Counted from the stretch's first letter, positions 51,804 through 61,623 are shown. The stretch is 64,000 nt of DNA from Achromobacter sp. AONIH1 (GCF_002902905.1 NZ_CP026124.1:6584944-6648943), one strand, 5' to 3'. Notes: generated by a model not told the origin, from the sequence alone. Translations and numbers: made by a program.

Positions 51804-53639
51804 ATGACTCAGCCAACCCAAAGCCCTTCGTGGCTGCACTTGCTGTCCGACCAGGCCCTCGCCGATATGAGCGGCCCCACAGTATTTGAACGCGGGCTGA
51901 ATTATGCAGCCAGCGGCCTTGCCGAGACGGCAGGCGATGTCACGCTCCGGCCAGGGGAGCAGGCCGCCATAGAGGCAACGGTGCATGGCAACCTGCCCTA
52001 CGCGGTCCGGCTGTGGATCAGCGCTGACGACGAGCTGGACGGCGCTTGCACCTGCCCGCACGCGCAAGACGGCAATTTCTGCAAGCATCTCGTCGCGCTG
52101 GCGCTGGCTTGGCGCGCCGCGCTGGGCGATGCCGCCGCGATCTCGCTTCCACACACGGCCCGCAAGCAGTCTTCCGCGACGCAAAAGTCTTCCGTGCAGA
52201 CGGAGCGCCAGGATGCCCTGCGCCGCTTCATTTGGGAGCAGGATGCGTCTGTCCTGGCCGAACGCCTGTGGAGCTGGGCCGAACGGGATCGCGTATGCAT
52301 GGCCGACCTCAAGATCTGGGCCAGTTCCAGCAAGGCCGTCGACGATCCCAAGGCCCTGCGCGCCGCGATCGACGCCGTGCTGCCACGACGCAATGGCTAT
52401 CTCGACTGGCGCCGGTCCAACGACTATGCCCGACAAGGGAGCGCCGTCATGGAGCTGCTGCGGCCATGGGTCCAGCGCGATGCCGCCACGGCCCGCGAAC
52501 TGTGCGAGCATGCGCTGCGCCGCCTGTTCAAGGTCGCGGAGCAATCCGACGATTCCCTGGGCGGAATCGGCGGACTCATCCAGGACCTGATGGGCCTGCT
52601 CATCGAGACCTTGCGGACGGCCGCGCCGCCCGCCTCCTGGATAGATCGGTGGTTCAAGCTGATGGACGCGGATCCCTGGGGCTTGTGGAATGAACCGGCC
52701 GTTCTCGAGGCCGCCGGCCCCGAGGCGCAGGCCCGCTACGCGGAACGCGCCTGCCAGGACTGGCACAAGTGGCGGCAGCGCCCGCGCAAGACCACGTCCC
52801 GGCGCTCCTCGTCATTTCTGACCAGCGACGACGATCTCGAACGCGACTTGCTGCGCCGCCGGTATCTGGAGGTACTGGCGCGTCAGGACGACCCGCGCGC
52901 GCTACTGGACGCCATGATCGAAAGCGTGGAGACCGCCGCAGAATACTGCGATGTCGTGGCATTTTGCGAGGCCAGGAACTGGCATCGGGAAGCGTTGCAA
53001 TGGGCGCAGTCAGCCGCCCGGCTCCACCCCCGCGACGCACGTTGCGAGGATGCGTTATTGCGCTGCTATGAACGCGACGGCTGGGATGAGGAAGCGCTGG
53101 CCATCCGTCGCCAACGCCTGGAACATCACCCTGGCCCCATGCAATACATGGCGCTACTTCGGGCCGCAAAAAACGCGAAACGAGATCCCGCTCTCTATCG
53201 GGCCGAGCTGTTCGCATGGGCGGAACAACGCGAACAGGCGAAACACAAGCATGCGTTGGAACAACATCGGCATATTAAATTCTCGGACCCGCTCGCGACA
53301 CCACGGCTCGATGTCTCCGTTCGCGTGCAATGGCTCGTGGCGGAAAAGAAACTGGATGACGCCTGGTCCCTGACGCAGACGCCAGACACGCAGTGCGACG
53401 CGGCCGTGCTGGAACAACTGGCCGACGCAATGCCCAAGCAACGGCGCGCCGACGCCGCACGCCTGCTTCAACGGATCTTCGAGCACGAGATGAAAATGGC
53501 CTCATTCCCCTATGACGGGCCACTGAAGCGAGTGCGCCAAATCGTCGCCTGCCTGCCTCCCACGCAGGCAAGCGCCTGGGTAGAGTCCCTACGCTCGACG
53601 TACAAGGCCAGGCGCCGCTTCATCGCGGGACTGCCTTGA
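51804..53639 (+). CDS. SWIM zinc-finger protein
   Basis: The 611-residue protein has one SWIM motif near residues 81-100: ACTCPHAQDGNFCKHLVALAL gives C-x-C-x(n)-C-x-H. The N-terminal GLNYAASGLAETAGDV also matches SWIM proteins (RGxxYYxxG). The rest is helical and TPR-like (EYCDVVAFCEARNWHREALQWAQSAARLHPRDARCEDALLRCYER). SWIM modules bind DNA or proteins. No enzymatic domain such as a Snf2 helicase is fused here. The gene has no obvious functional neighbours and no Shine-Dalgarno sequence before the chosen ATG. Confidence 0.85.
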   Translation: MTQPTQSPSWLHLLSDQALADMSGPTVFERGLNYAASGLAETAGDVTLRPGEQAAIEATVHGNLPYAVRLWISADDELDGACTCPHAQDGNFCKHLVALALAWRAALGDAAAISLPHTARKQSSATQKSSVQTERQDALRRFIWEQDASVLAERLWSWAERDRVCMADLKIWASSSKAVDDPKALRAAIDAVLPRRNGYLDWRRSNDYARQGSAVMELLRPWVQRDAATARELCEHALRRLFKVAEQSDDSLGGIGGLIQDLMGLLIETLRTAAPPASWIDRWFKLMDADPWGLWNEPAVLEAAGPEAQARYAERACQDWHKWRQRPRKTTSRRSSSFLTSDDDLERDLLRRRYLEVLARQDDPRALLDAMIESVETAAEYCDVVAFCEARNWHREALQWAQSAARLHPRDARCEDALLRCYERDGWDEEALAIRRQRLEHHPGPMQYMALLRAAKNAKRDPALYRAELFAWAEQREQAKHKHALEQHRHIKFSDPLATPRLDVSVRVQWLVAEKKLDDAWSLTQTPDTQCDAAVLEQLADAMPKQRRADAARLLQRIFEHEMKMASFPYDGPLKRVRQIVACLPPTQASAWVESLRSTYKARRRFIAGLP

Positions 53640-53664
53640 GCACAGGCTGGCGAGCCTCGACACA

Positions 53665-55197
53665 TCAGGCCTGTTCCCGCTCCAGTTCCGCCAATGCTCC
53701 CCTGACGCCCAGCTCCCGCAGCCGCTCCAGCTGCACCGCCAGCGCCTGCACGAAGGCCTGCTTCCTGCCCAGGTCGCCGAACACCGGCTTGAAGCCGGCC
53801 AGCACCACGGCGCGCCGCTGCGCGGCCTGCGACGGCGCGGCGGCGGCCGCGGCCACATCGGCGCGGGACAGCAGCCGGGCCAGCGCGTCGGCCAGCGGAT
53901 CCTGCACCACGTAAGCGTCGCCACGCTCATCGTGGCCGCGCAGATAGTGCAGCCAGGCCGCCACGGCCAGCACCAGCCGGGCGCAGTCATCGCCGCGCCG
54001 CAGCCGGTCGCGGATCGCGCCCAGCAGACGCTGCGGCACTTTCTGCGAGCCGTCCATCGCGATCTGCTGCAGGCGTTGCGACAGGGCGGGATTGGACACG
54101 CGCGCCATGAAGCGGCGGCGGTATTCCTCCAGGCCCGATTCGGGAATGCCGCGCAGCGTAGGCGCGATTTCCAGCCGCATCAGGTCTTCGGCGTAGCGGC
54201 GCAGCGCCGGATCCTGCGCGGCCTCGCTGGCGGTGCGCATGCCCAGCATGGCGCCCAGATAGGCCAGGCCCGAATGCGGCGCATTGACCATGCGCAGCTT
54301 GAGCCTCTCGTAGGGCGCGGCGTTGCGCACGAAGGTGGCGCCGCCAGGCAGGTCCCAGGCCGGGCGGCCGGCCGCGAACTTGTCCTCGATGACCCAGTTC
54401 AGATAGGGTTCGCCCACCACCGGCCAGGCGTCCTCGAACCCCAGCCGGGCGGAGATGCGCGCGCGGTCCTCGTCCAGCGTGCCGGGCACGATGCGATCGA
54501 CCATGGAATTGGGAAACGTGCAGTTCTTGTCGATCCAGGCGGCCAGCGTCACGTCCAGCCGCAAGGCGAAGGCCAGCACCAGGTTGCACAGCGTGTCGCC
54601 ATTGGCGTGCAGGTTGTCGCAGGACAGCAGCGTCAGCGGCGGCAGGCTGCGCTCGCGGCGCAGCGCCAGGCCATAGGTCAGGATGCCGATGGCGCTGCGC
54701 GGGCGCTCCGGATGCTCCAGGTCGTGCAGGATGTCCGGGTCGTCCCAGCGCAGGTAACCGGTGGACGGCTCGTGGCTGTAGCCCTTCTCGGTGATGGTCA
54801 GGCTGACGATGCGCGTCTGCGGATAGGCGATGCGTTCGAGCACCGCGTTGGGGTCTTCCTCGGCCACCATGATGCGCAGCACCGATCCTACCATCCGAAG
54901 CTGCTCCGTGGGCTGGCCGTCGTCCCCGGCATCGCGCAGCGCCAGCGTATACAGCCCGTCCTGCGGCGTCAGCGCGTCGCGCGTGGCCGGGCTGCGCAGC
55001 GACACGCCCAGGATGCCCCAGCTCAGGTCGCCGCTGGCGGCCATCGCCATGTCGGTCACCACGGCCTGATGCGCGCGGTGAAACGCGCCCAGCCCCAGAT
55101 GCACGATGCCGGGCGTGACCCGGCTGCGGTCATAGCCAGGAAGCTCCACGTCCTTGGGCAGCTGCGACAGGGATTCTGAGTTCAAACGTTCAAGCAT
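53665..55197 (-). CDS. Mannitol dehydrogenase family oxidoreductase
   Basis: The ATG at 55197 gives 510 residues, the usual length. Evidence: the NAD-binding HLGLGAFHRAHQAVVT start, LTITEKGYS, LLSCDNLHANGDTL, FPNSMVDRIVP and the catalytic KLRMVNAPHSGLAYLG (K-x4-N-x2-H). Members are polyol-specific NAD dehydrogenases (mannitol, arabinitol) or fructuronate/tagaturonate reductases (UxuB/UxaB). Sequence blocks fit the mannitol-2-dehydrogenase side, but the context has no sugar genes, so specificity is open. It is divergent from dgkA. Confidence 0.92.
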   Translation of the reverse strand: MLERLNSESLSQLPKDVELPGYDRSRVTPGIVHLGLGAFHRAHQAVVTDMAMAASGDLSWGILGVSLRSPATRDALTPQDGLYTLALRDAGDDGQPTEQLRMVGSVLRIMVAEEDPNAVLERIAYPQTRIVSLTITEKGYSHEPSTGYLRWDDPDILHDLEHPERPRSAIGILTYGLALRRERSLPPLTLLSCDNLHANGDTLCNLVLAFALRLDVTLAAWIDKNCTFPNSMVDRIVPGTLDEDRARISARLGFEDAWPVVGEPYLNWVIEDKFAAGRPAWDLPGGATFVRNAAPYERLKLRMVNAPHSGLAYLGAMLGMRTASEAAQDPALRRYAEDLMRLEIAPTLRGIPESGLEEYRRRFMARVSNPALSQRLQQIAMDGSQKVPQRLLGAIRDRLRRGDDCARLVLAVAAWLHYLRGHDERGDAYVVQDPLADALARLLSRADVAAAAAAPSQAAQRRAVVLAGFKPVFGDLGRKQAFVQALAVQLERLRELGVRGALAELEREQA

Positions 55198-55434
55198 GGA
55201 TTGCCAGGGTCTTGAAGCGCCGGCAGGCGGCCGCCGATTGACCGGCGGACGGGCGCGTTGGTGGGAAGAGTGAGATGGTAGGGCGGCGGGCGTCTCGTCG
55301 ATGAGCGATATCACGGCCCGGCGCGTGGCGAGGGTATAGCACGTCCCGATGATCGCTGTAAGCATGGGAAACACCGCCACGCGGGCAACCCATATCTGTT
55401 AAAAAGCCGCCACACTCGGCTTTCCTGCTCATCC

Positions 55435-55833
55435 ATGTCACAGAACCCGCATCCCTCGCCCTATAAAAGCACCGGCGGCCTGCGCCGCATCCTCAACGCA
55501 TTGCGCTATTCGCTGCAGGGCCTGCAGGCCGCGATCAAGTACGAGGCCGCCTTCCGCCAGGAACTGGCGCTGGCCGTGCTGCTCATCCCCGCCGCATTCT
55601 TCCTGGGCCGCACCACGGTCGAGGTCTTCTTCCTGATCGGCACCGTGATCCTGGTGCTGGCGGTGGAGCTGGTCAACTCCGCCATCGAGGCGCTGGCCGA
55701 CGCGCTGTCGGTCGAGACGCATCCGCTGCTGGGCCGGGCCAAGGACCTGGGCAGCGCGGCGGTGATGCTGTTGCTGTTGTTCACTGTCGCCGTGTGGGTG
55801 GGCGTCGCCGTGAGCCGCTTCGTCATGCATTGA
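55435..55833 (+). CDS. dgkA: Diacylglycerol kinase
   Basis: The 132-residue integral-membrane protein has three hydrophobic helices. The prokaryotic DgkA signature is ELVNSAIEALADALS, and EAAFRQELALAVLL carries the other conserved acidic position. It phosphorylates diacylglycerol released by membrane-derived glycan and lipid turnover back to phosphatidic acid. A repeat-rich intergenic segment follows its stop. Confidence 0.94.
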   Translation: MSQNPHPSPYKSTGGLRRILNALRYSLQGLQAAIKYEAAFRQELALAVLLIPAAFFLGRTTVEVFFLIGTVILVLAVELVNSAIEALADALSVETHPLLGRAKDLGSAAVMLLLLFTVAVWVGVAVSRFVMH

Positions 55834-55839
55834 GGGTGG

Positions 55840-55960
55840 GGCACACCCCCGAAGCGCCTTCGGCGCTTCCCCCTCAAGGGGGCGCCGCTGCGGACCGGAA
55901 GGAAAGGCCCACCCCAGGCGCCACGCGCCTCCCCTCAAGGGGCGCCGCTGCGGACCGGCA
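55840..55960. repeat. Intergenic repeat with paired hairpins after dgkA
   Basis: A 28-30 base unit occurs twice, at 55869-55898 and 55931-55958: CCCC(C)TCAAGG(G)GG followed by CGCCGCTGCGGACCGG. The copies differ by one C and one G. Immediately before the first copy GAAGCGCC-TTC-GGCGCTTC forms an eight-base stem (55851-55869). The layout resembles dispersed terminator-like palindromic repeats common in Burkholderiales genomes. It probably ends the dgkA transcript. Confidence 0.7.
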
Positions 55961-56100
55961 AAGCCGGCTCCGCGCGGCCCTGCTGGCTGCGGGCGCTGCG
56001 CGGGTTGCATTGATTGCGCCCTGGTCGCCAAGTCGTTGGGGGCGCCAGTATTCGCGCGGCTCTGTCTATACTGGCGGTTCGTGATTGGCTGGGAGCCATG

Positions 56101-57420
56101 ATGCCTACATCGACGTCCGCCTCATCCTCGGAACGCATCGTCATCGTCGGCGGCGGCGCCGGCGGCCTGGAGCTGGCGGCCAAGCTGGGCCGCGTCCATG
56201 GCCGCGAACGCGTCACGCTGGTCGACAGCCGACCCTTCCATATCTGGAAACCCTCGCTGCACGAAGCCGCGGCGGGCACGCTGGACATCCACCAGGAAGG
56301 CCTGTCCTACCTGATGCTGGCCCACATGAACGGTTTTTCCTTCGCGCAAGGCCGACTGGTCTCGGTGGACCGGGAGCGCAGGCTCATCACCGTGGACGCG
56401 GTGGCCGATCCGCAGGGACAGGAAGTGCTGCCGCGCCGCGAGCTGGGCTACGACACGCTGGTGCTGGCGCTGGGCAGCGCCTCCAACTTCTTCAACACGC
56501 CGGGCGCGGCCGAACACGCGGTCACGCTGGACTCGACCGAGAATGCCGAACAGTTCCGCCTGACCATGCTCAAGGCCATGGTGCTGGTGGATCAGGCCAA
56601 GGTGCGCGATCCGTCCGCGCGGCTGGACCTGGTGATCGTGGGCGGCGGCGCCACCGGCGTAGAGCTGGCGGTCGAGCTGGTCGAGGCCAGCCACGTGGTC
56701 AGCGCCTACGGCCTGCCGAATTTCCGCGCGGAGCGCGACCTGGCGATCACGCTGGTCGAGGGCGCGCCGCGCATCCTGTCCGCCTTGCCCGAGAAGATCT
56801 CGCAGGCCGCGACCGCGCGCCTGACCGAGCTGGGCATCCGCGTGGAAACGTCCTGCCGCGTCGCGGAAGTGGGCGCCGATGCCGTGCTGACCGCCGACGG
56901 CCGCCAGTTCCCCGCGCGGCTGTGCATGTGGGCGGCCGGCATCCAGGGCCCCGCCCTGCTGGCCGACCTGGGCCTGCCGCTGAACAAGCTGGGCCAGCTC
57001 GAAGTGAACGAACGGCTTGAAACCAGCGATCCGCACGTGCTGGCGCTGGGCGACTGCTGCGCCGTGCCCTGGCGCGACGGGCGCAGCGTGCCGGCCCGCG
57101 CCCAGGCCGCGCATCAACAGGCCGACTACCTGGTCAAGAAGCTCGCCGCCCGCCTGCGCGGCGCGCCCGAGCCCGTGGAGCCCTACGTCTACCAGGACCA
57201 CGGCTCGCTGGTGTCGCTGGGGCAGGACGCCGGCGTGGGCAGCCTGATGGGCAAGCTGGCCGGACGGGGACTGTTCGTAAGCGGTACACTGGCACGCCTG
57301 ATGTACATGAGCCTGCACCTGATGCACCACAAGGCGGTGCTGGGCTTTTCGCGCACCGCTTCCCTGGCCCTGGCGCGCCTGCTCATGCGCCGCACCCGTC
57401 CTCGGGTCAAACTGCACTGA
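56101..57420 (+). CDS. ndh: Type II NADH:quinone dehydrogenase (FAD/NAD(P)-binding)
   Basis: Tandem ATGs occur at 56098 and 56101; the second has GGGAG five bases away and gives 439 residues. Two dinucleotide-binding folds are present: RIVIVGGGAGGLELAAKLG (FAD) and LDLVIVGGGATGVELAVEL (NADH), then the FAD-closing VLALGDCCAVPWRDG. The C-terminal part (SGTLARLMYMSLHLMHHKAVLGFSRTASLALARLL) is amphipathic and membrane-associating as in NDH-2. It oxidises NADH without proton pumping. It precedes pyrF by six bases, suggesting co-transcription. Confidence 0.92.
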   Translation: MPTSTSASSSERIVIVGGGAGGLELAAKLGRVHGRERVTLVDSRPFHIWKPSLHEAAAGTLDIHQEGLSYLMLAHMNGFSFAQGRLVSVDRERRLITVDAVADPQGQEVLPRRELGYDTLVLALGSASNFFNTPGAAEHAVTLDSTENAEQFRLTMLKAMVLVDQAKVRDPSARLDLVIVGGGATGVELAVELVEASHVVSAYGLPNFRAERDLAITLVEGAPRILSALPEKISQAATARLTELGIRVETSCRVAEVGADAVLTADGRQFPARLCMWAAGIQGPALLADLGLPLNKLGQLEVNERLETSDPHVLALGDCCAVPWRDGRSVPARAQAAHQQADYLVKKLAARLRGAPEPVEPYVYQDHGSLVSLGQDAGVGSLMGKLAGRGLFVSGTLARLMYMSLHLMHHKAVLGFSRTASLALARLLMRRTRPRVKLH

Positions 57421-57426
57421 ATCCCC

Positions 57427-58245
57427 ATGAATTTCCTGCAAAAACTCGAACACGCCTGGACGTCCCGGCAATCGCTCCTGCAAGTCGGGCTGGATCCCGA
57501 TCCGCAGCGCTTCCCGCGCGAACTGCAGGACAAGCCGGACGCGATCTTCCAGTTCTGCCGCGAGATCGTCGACGCCACCGCGCCCTACGCCTGCAGCTTC
57601 AAGCCGCAGATCGCCTACTTCGCCGCCCACCGCGCCGAGGAACAGCTCGAAGCGCTGTGCGCCCACATTCGCGACAAGCATCCCGACCTGCCCATCGTGC
57701 TGGACGCCAAGCGCGGCGACATCGGCTCCACCGCCGAGAACTACGCGCGCGAAGCCTATGAGCGCTACCAGGCGCACGCGCTGACCGTCAGCCCCTACAT
57801 GGGCCTGGACTCGGTCGAGCCCTATCTGGCCTGGCGCGACCGCGGCGTGATCGTGCTGTGCCGCACGTCCAACCCCGGCGGCTCGGACCTGCAATTCCTG
57901 AAGATGGAAGACGGCCAGCCGCTGTACCTGCACGTGGCGGGCCTGGTGGCCGACAAATGGAACGCCAACGGCCAGTGCGGCCTGGTGGTGGGCGCGACCT
58001 TCCCGAACGAGCTGGCCGCGGTGCGCCAGCGCATCGGCGACGCGGTGCCGCTGCTGGTGCCGGGCATCGGCGCGCAGGGCGGCGACATCACCGCCACGGT
58101 CAACGCCGGCGCCAACAACGCGCGCAGCGGCATGATGATCAATTCCTCGCGCGCCATCATCTACGCCAGCGGCGGCGACGACTGGCGCGAAGCGGCCGGC
58201 GCGGCCGCCAAGGGCCTGCGCGACGCGATCAACGCGGTACGCTGA
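57427..58245 (+). CDS. pyrF: Orotidine 5'-phosphate decarboxylase (long type)
   Basis: The 272-residue protein belongs to the longer OMP decarboxylase group. It has the catalytic [15 protein letters not shown] (D-x-K-x2-D) and [33 protein letters not shown] for phosphate binding. It makes UMP in the last step of de novo pyrimidine synthesis. It converges with the pncC gene across a hairpin. Confidence 0.96.
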   Translation: MNFLQKLEHAWTSRQSLLQVGLDPDPQRFPRELQDKPDAIFQFCREIVDATAPYACSFKPQIAYFAAHRAEEQLEALCAHIRDKHPDLPIVLDAKRGDIGSTAENYAREAYERYQAHALTVSPYMGLDSVEPYLAWRDRGVIVLCRTSNPGGSDLQFLKMEDGQPLYLHVAGLVADKWNANGQCGLVVGATFPNELAAVRQRIGDAVPLLVPGIGAQGGDITATVNAGANNARSGMMINSSRAIIYASGGDDWREAAGAAAKGLRDAINAVR

Positions 58246-58323
58246 CACGACGCGCCCCACGGACGGCGCCCGCCGACGCGGACCGGCTGCCGACAGCGGG
58301 GCCTTGTTGCGACGGCAAAAGAA

Positions 58324-58350
58324 AACGGGGCTGCCCATGGCAGCCCCGTT
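58324..58350 (-). terminator. Terminator of the rib operon (after pncC)
   Basis: AACGGGGCTGCC pairs with GGCAGCCCCGTT around CAT. On the minus strand it is followed by TTCTTTTG, so it ends the ribBX-to-pncC transcript; on the plus strand the T tract is lacking. Confidence 0.85.
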
Positions 58351-58390
58351 GCACATCCAGGCCGGACGCATCGCGCCCGGCGCGGCGGCC

Positions 58391-58957
58391 TCAACGCCGG
58401 TTGACCGGCGCCCCGACGAATTCCAGCAGTCCCCGCAGCGCGTATTCCACCGCGGCCTGGCGCACCTGCGCCCGGTCGCCAGGAAACACATGAGTGACCG
58501 CGCGGCTGCTGATGCCATCGCCGTTGCGCATGGCGAAGCCAAAGCAGACCATGCCCACCGGCTTGCCCGGCGTGGCGCCGCCCGGTCCGGCGATGCCGGT
58601 GGTCGACACCGCCACGTGCGCGGCCTGCGCCGCCAGCAGCACGCCGGTGGCCATTTCCAGCGCCACCGGTTCGCTGACCGCGCCGAAATGATTGAGCGCG
58701 TCGGGCGACACGTCCAGCTCGTCGACCTTGGCCTGGTTGCTGTACGTGACGAAGCCGCGCTCGAACCAGTCACTGGATCCGGCCACGGCCGTGAATGCGC
58801 CGGCCAGCAGGCCGCCGGTGCAGGACTCGGCCGAGCCCAGCATCCAGCCGTGGCGCCGCAGCGCATCGCCCAGCAGTTCCGACAGGCCCAGGATGGTGGC
58901 CTGCGCCAGCGGCGCGGCCGGCTGGCCGGACGAAGGGGCGTGAGATTGCGAGTTCAT
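58391..58957 (-). CDS. pncC: Nicotinamide-nucleotide amidohydrolase (CinA C-terminal family)
   Basis: The ATG at 58957 overlaps the pgpA stop by four bases (ATGA). The 188-residue product is the stand-alone CinA C-terminal domain: GWMLGSAESCTGGLLAGAFT holds the catalytic Ser, and TTGIAGPGGATPGKPVGMV the second signature. It deamidates nicotinamide mononucleotide to nicotinate mononucleotide. It is the last gene of the riboflavin operon and the second NAD-recycling enzyme in the window. Confidence 0.93.
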   Translation of the reverse strand: MNSQSHAPSSGQPAAPLAQATILGLSELLGDALRRHGWMLGSAESCTGGLLAGAFTAVAGSSDWFERGFVTYSNQAKVDELDVSPDALNHFGAVSEPVALEMATGVLLAAQAAHVAVSTTGIAGPGGATPGKPVGMVCFGFAMRNGDGISSRAVTHVFPGDRAQVRQAAVEYALRGLLEFVGAPVNRR

Positions 58958-59490
58958 GCGAAGACTCCTGTGCGCACCGCCAGCGCCATGATCAGCAGGG
59001 CATAGCCCGCCGCGACGATATCGTCCCACATGACGCCAAATCCGCCCTTCAAGCGGGCATCGAAGAACTTGATGGGCGGCGGCTTGACGATGTCGAACGC
59101 GCGGAACAGCACGAACGCCACGGCCTGCGGCAGCCAGCCCGCCGGCGTGAGCCACAGCACCAGCCAGAACGCCACCATCTCGTCCCAGACCATTCCGACG
59201 TGATCCGGCTGCTGGAGTTCCCGGCCCACGCGGTCACAGGCCCAGCAGCCATACAAAAAAGCCAGCGCCAGGAACACGCCGATCATCAGATCGGTCGCGG
59301 CCGGCGCGGCGGCCACCCAGATGAGCCAGGCCAGCACGGTGCCCCAGGTGCCCGACGCCGGGCGGATCAGGCCGCTGCCCAGCCCGAAGGCGATCAGCCG
59401 CCCCGGATCGCGGCAGACCCAGGCCAGCGTGGGATAGACGGCCCGCCTGCGCTCGCGCATGGTGGGGGAATGGGAGTCGTTGGCAGGCAT
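58954..59490 (-). CDS. pgpA: Phosphatidylglycerophosphatase A
   Basis: The ATG at 59490 gives 178 residues. PgpA motifs are LIRPASGTWGTVLAWLIW, VGMVWDEMVAFWLVLW and KPPPIKFFDARLKGGFGVMWDDIVAAGYA. It dephosphorylates phosphatidylglycerophosphate at the inner membrane to make phosphatidylglycerol. It follows thiL by 31 bases and overlaps pncC, within the housekeeping operon. Confidence 0.95.
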   Translation of the reverse strand: MPANDSHSPTMRERRRAVYPTLAWVCRDPGRLIAFGLGSGLIRPASGTWGTVLAWLIWVAAAPAATDLMIGVFLALAFLYGCWACDRVGRELQQPDHVGMVWDEMVAFWLVLWLTPAGWLPQAVAFVLFRAFDIVKPPPIKFFDARLKGGFGVMWDDIVAAGYALLIMALAVRTGVFA

Positions 59491-59521
59491 GGTGTCGGCC
59501 GATATCCAGTGGGGTGGCGGC

Positions 59522-60487
59522 TCAGGCCGTCGGGAAGTGATCGTAGCCTCGCGGCAGCGCGTCCATGGGCCGGCCCCGCGCATCCAGCACCGTGAGTCCC
59601 GGCTGCGCCGTGGCGCGGCCGATGCGCGTGACGCGCGCGCCGGCGGCCAGGGCGGCGCGCGAGACCTCGTCGCGGCGCGCGGCCGGCGCGGTGAAGCAGA
59701 GCTGGTAGACGTCGCCGCCGCCCAGGATGGCGCGCAGGCGCTGGTCCTCGGGCATGCCGTCCAGCGCCGTGGCCACGGGCAGGCTGGCGTAGTCCAGCGC
59801 CGCGCCCACCCGGCTGGCGGCCAGGATGTGGCCCAGGTCCTGCAGCAGGCCGTCGGAGATGTCGATGGCGGACCGCGCCACGCCGCGCAGCGCCAGGCCC
59901 AACGCCACCTGCGGCTCGGGCCATTCCAGCGCGCGCCGGGTGGCGGCGAGCCGCTGCGGGTCGGCCGGATACTGGCCGTCGAGCAGGCGGTAGGCCACAT
60001 CGGCCGCGCCCAGCTCGCCGGACACCCAGATATCGTCGTCGGCGCGCGCGCCGTCGCGGCGCAGCGCCAGTTCCGCCGGCACGGCGCCGAACACGGTCAC
60101 GCTGATGGCGAGGTCATGCGCGCTGCGGGTGGTGTCGCCGCCGATCAGCGGGCAGCCATGAACGGCCGCCAGCGCATGGAAACCGTCGGCGAAGGCCGCC
60201 AGCCAGGGTTCGTCCAGCCGTGGCAGCGCCAGGCCCAGCACGCAGCCGATCGGGCGCGCGCCCATGGCGGCCAGGTCGGACAGGTTCACGGCCAGCGATT
60301 TATGCCCCAGCGAACGGGGATCGACGTCGGGAAAGAAATGCCGCCCTTCCAGCAGCAGGTCGGTGCTGGTGGCGATCTGCTCGCCAGCAGGCGCGGGAAA
60401 CAGCGCGCAGTCGTCGCCCACGCCCAGCAGGCCGGCGGGCGCCGACCGCGTGAAATAGCGCGCGATCAAATCGAATTCGGACGCCAC
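59522..60487 (-). CDS. thiL: Thiamine-monophosphate kinase
   Basis: A GTG at 60487 with GGAG upstream gives 321 residues. ThiL motifs: FDLIARYF start, LGVGDDCALFPAPAG, IATSTDLLLEGRHFF (metal/substrate), LIGGDTTRS and ARSAIDISDGLLQDLGH. It phosphorylates thiamine monophosphate to the diphosphate cofactor. It lies 133 bases downstream of nusB on the same strand, the largest gap inside the operon. Confidence 0.95.
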   Translation of the reverse strand: MASEFDLIARYFTRSAPAGLLGVGDDCALFPAPAGEQIATSTDLLLEGRHFFPDVDPRSLGHKSLAVNLSDLAAMGARPIGCVLGLALPRLDEPWLAAFADGFHALAAVHGCPLIGGDTTRSAHDLAISVTVFGAVPAELALRRDGARADDDIWVSGELGAADVAYRLLDGQYPADPQRLAATRRALEWPEPQVALGLALRGVARSAIDISDGLLQDLGHILAASRVGAALDYASLPVATALDGMPEDQRLRAILGGGDVYQLCFTAPAARRDEVSRAALAAGARVTRIGRATAQPGLTVLDARGRPMDALPRGYDHFPTA

Positions 60488-60620
60488 GGCGACTCCGCTG
60501 TCCGGCCCTTGCGGACCGTCGTTGACTTCAATGCTGCCGCCACCGCGCGGTCCGGCCCTGCCGGTGCGCGGGCGCGCCTCCCTGGAGAGGGAGACGCGCG
60601 GCGCGGCGGGCAGGGCCCGC

Positions 60621-61130
60621 TCAGCGCCGCTGCTGCGCAGCCGCCTGGACCTCGTGCGCGCGCACGTCGGCCGCCAGCTTGTCGAGCACGCCGTTGACGA
60701 ACTTGAAGCCGTCGGTGCCGCCGAAGGACTTGGCCAGTTCCACGGCTTCATTGATGGCGACCTTGTACGGCACTTCGACGTGATGGATCAGTTCGAAGCT
60801 GCCGATCAGCAGGATGCCGTGTTCGACGGGCGACAGCTCGGCCAGCGGGCGGTCGATGTAGGGCGTGAAACGCTCGCGCAGCGTGGGCGCCTCGCGCAGC
60901 ACGCCATGCAGCAAGGTCTTGAACCATTGCGCGTCGGCCTCGGAGAAATCCTCGGTGTCGCGCAGATGGGCGTCGATCTCGCCGGCGTCCTGCGTGCCCT
61001 CGCCGCCGCGCAGCAGCCAGGCGTACACGCCCTGCAGCGCGAATTCGCGGGCGCGGCGGCGGGCGCTGCGGGCGTTGGCGCGCGCTTGCGCCGCGCTATC
61101 AGCGCTGGTCGTCGTCTTCTTCGTCGTCAA
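60621..61130 (-). CDS. nusB: Transcription antitermination factor NusB
   Basis: The 169-residue protein has the NusB fold: [18 protein letters not shown] at the start, [50 protein letters not shown] and [10 protein letters not shown]. No ATG precedes the conserved part in this frame; the likely start is TTG at 61130, inside the end of ribH, giving MTTKKTTTS. It acts with NusE in rRNA antitermination. The frame overlap with ribH is 32 bases. Confidence 0.93.
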   Translation of the reverse strand: MTTKKTTTSADSAAQARANARSARRRAREFALQGVYAWLLRGGEGTQDAGEIDAHLRDTEDFSEADAQWFKTLLHGVLREAPTLRERFTPYIDRPLAELSPVEHGILLIGSFELIHHVEVPYKVAINEAVELAKSFGGTDGFKFVNGVLDKLAADVRAHEVQAAAQQRR

Positions 61131-61623
61131 AATCTTCGTCCTCGTCGTCTTCGTCTTCTTCCTCGGGTTCCAGCGCCGCGACCAGGTTGGCCATTTCGAC
61201 GGCCACCTGGGCGCAGTCGCGGCCCTTGCCGGCGGCGCGCGCCTGCGCCTGCTCGTCGGTGTCGACGGTCAGCACGCCGTTGGCGATGGGGATGCCGGTT
61301 TCGAGGGAGATGCGGGTGATTGCCGTGGCCATTTCATTGCTGACCACTTCAAAGTGATAGGTTTCGCCGCGGATGACCGCGCCCAGCGCGATCAGGGCGT
61401 CGAATTCGAACGTTTCGGCCATGTGCGACAGGGCCACGCCCAGTTCCAGCGCGCCAGGCACGGTGGCGACCATCACGTCGCGCTCGTCCACGCCCAGCTC
61501 GGCCAGTTCCTTCAGGCAGGCTTCCAGCTCGGCCTGACCGATTTCCTCGTTGAACCGGGCGCGCACGATGCCGATGTGCAGCCCTTCGCCGTTCAGGTCG
61601 GGGGTGAGAATGTAAGGGTTCAT
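61099..61623 (-). CDS. ribH: 6,7-dimethyl-8-ribityllumazine synthase
   Basis: The ATG at 61623 overlaps the ribBX stop by four bases. The 174-residue protein has the RibH core: [49 protein letters not shown] and [18 protein letters not shown]. It condenses the ribityl pyrimidine with dihydroxybutanone phosphate. The last 23 residues are almost all acidic ([23 protein letters not shown] region), an unusual tail. Its codons are shared with the nusB start in another frame. Confidence 0.96.
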   Translation of the reverse strand: MNPYILTPDLNGEGLHIGIVRARFNEEIGQAELEACLKELAELGVDERDVMVATVPGALELGVALSHMAETFEFDALIALGAVIRGETYHFEVVSNEMATAITRISLETGIPIANGVLTVDTDEQAQARAAGKGRDCAQVAVEMANLVAALEPEEEDEDDEDEDFDDEEDDDQR

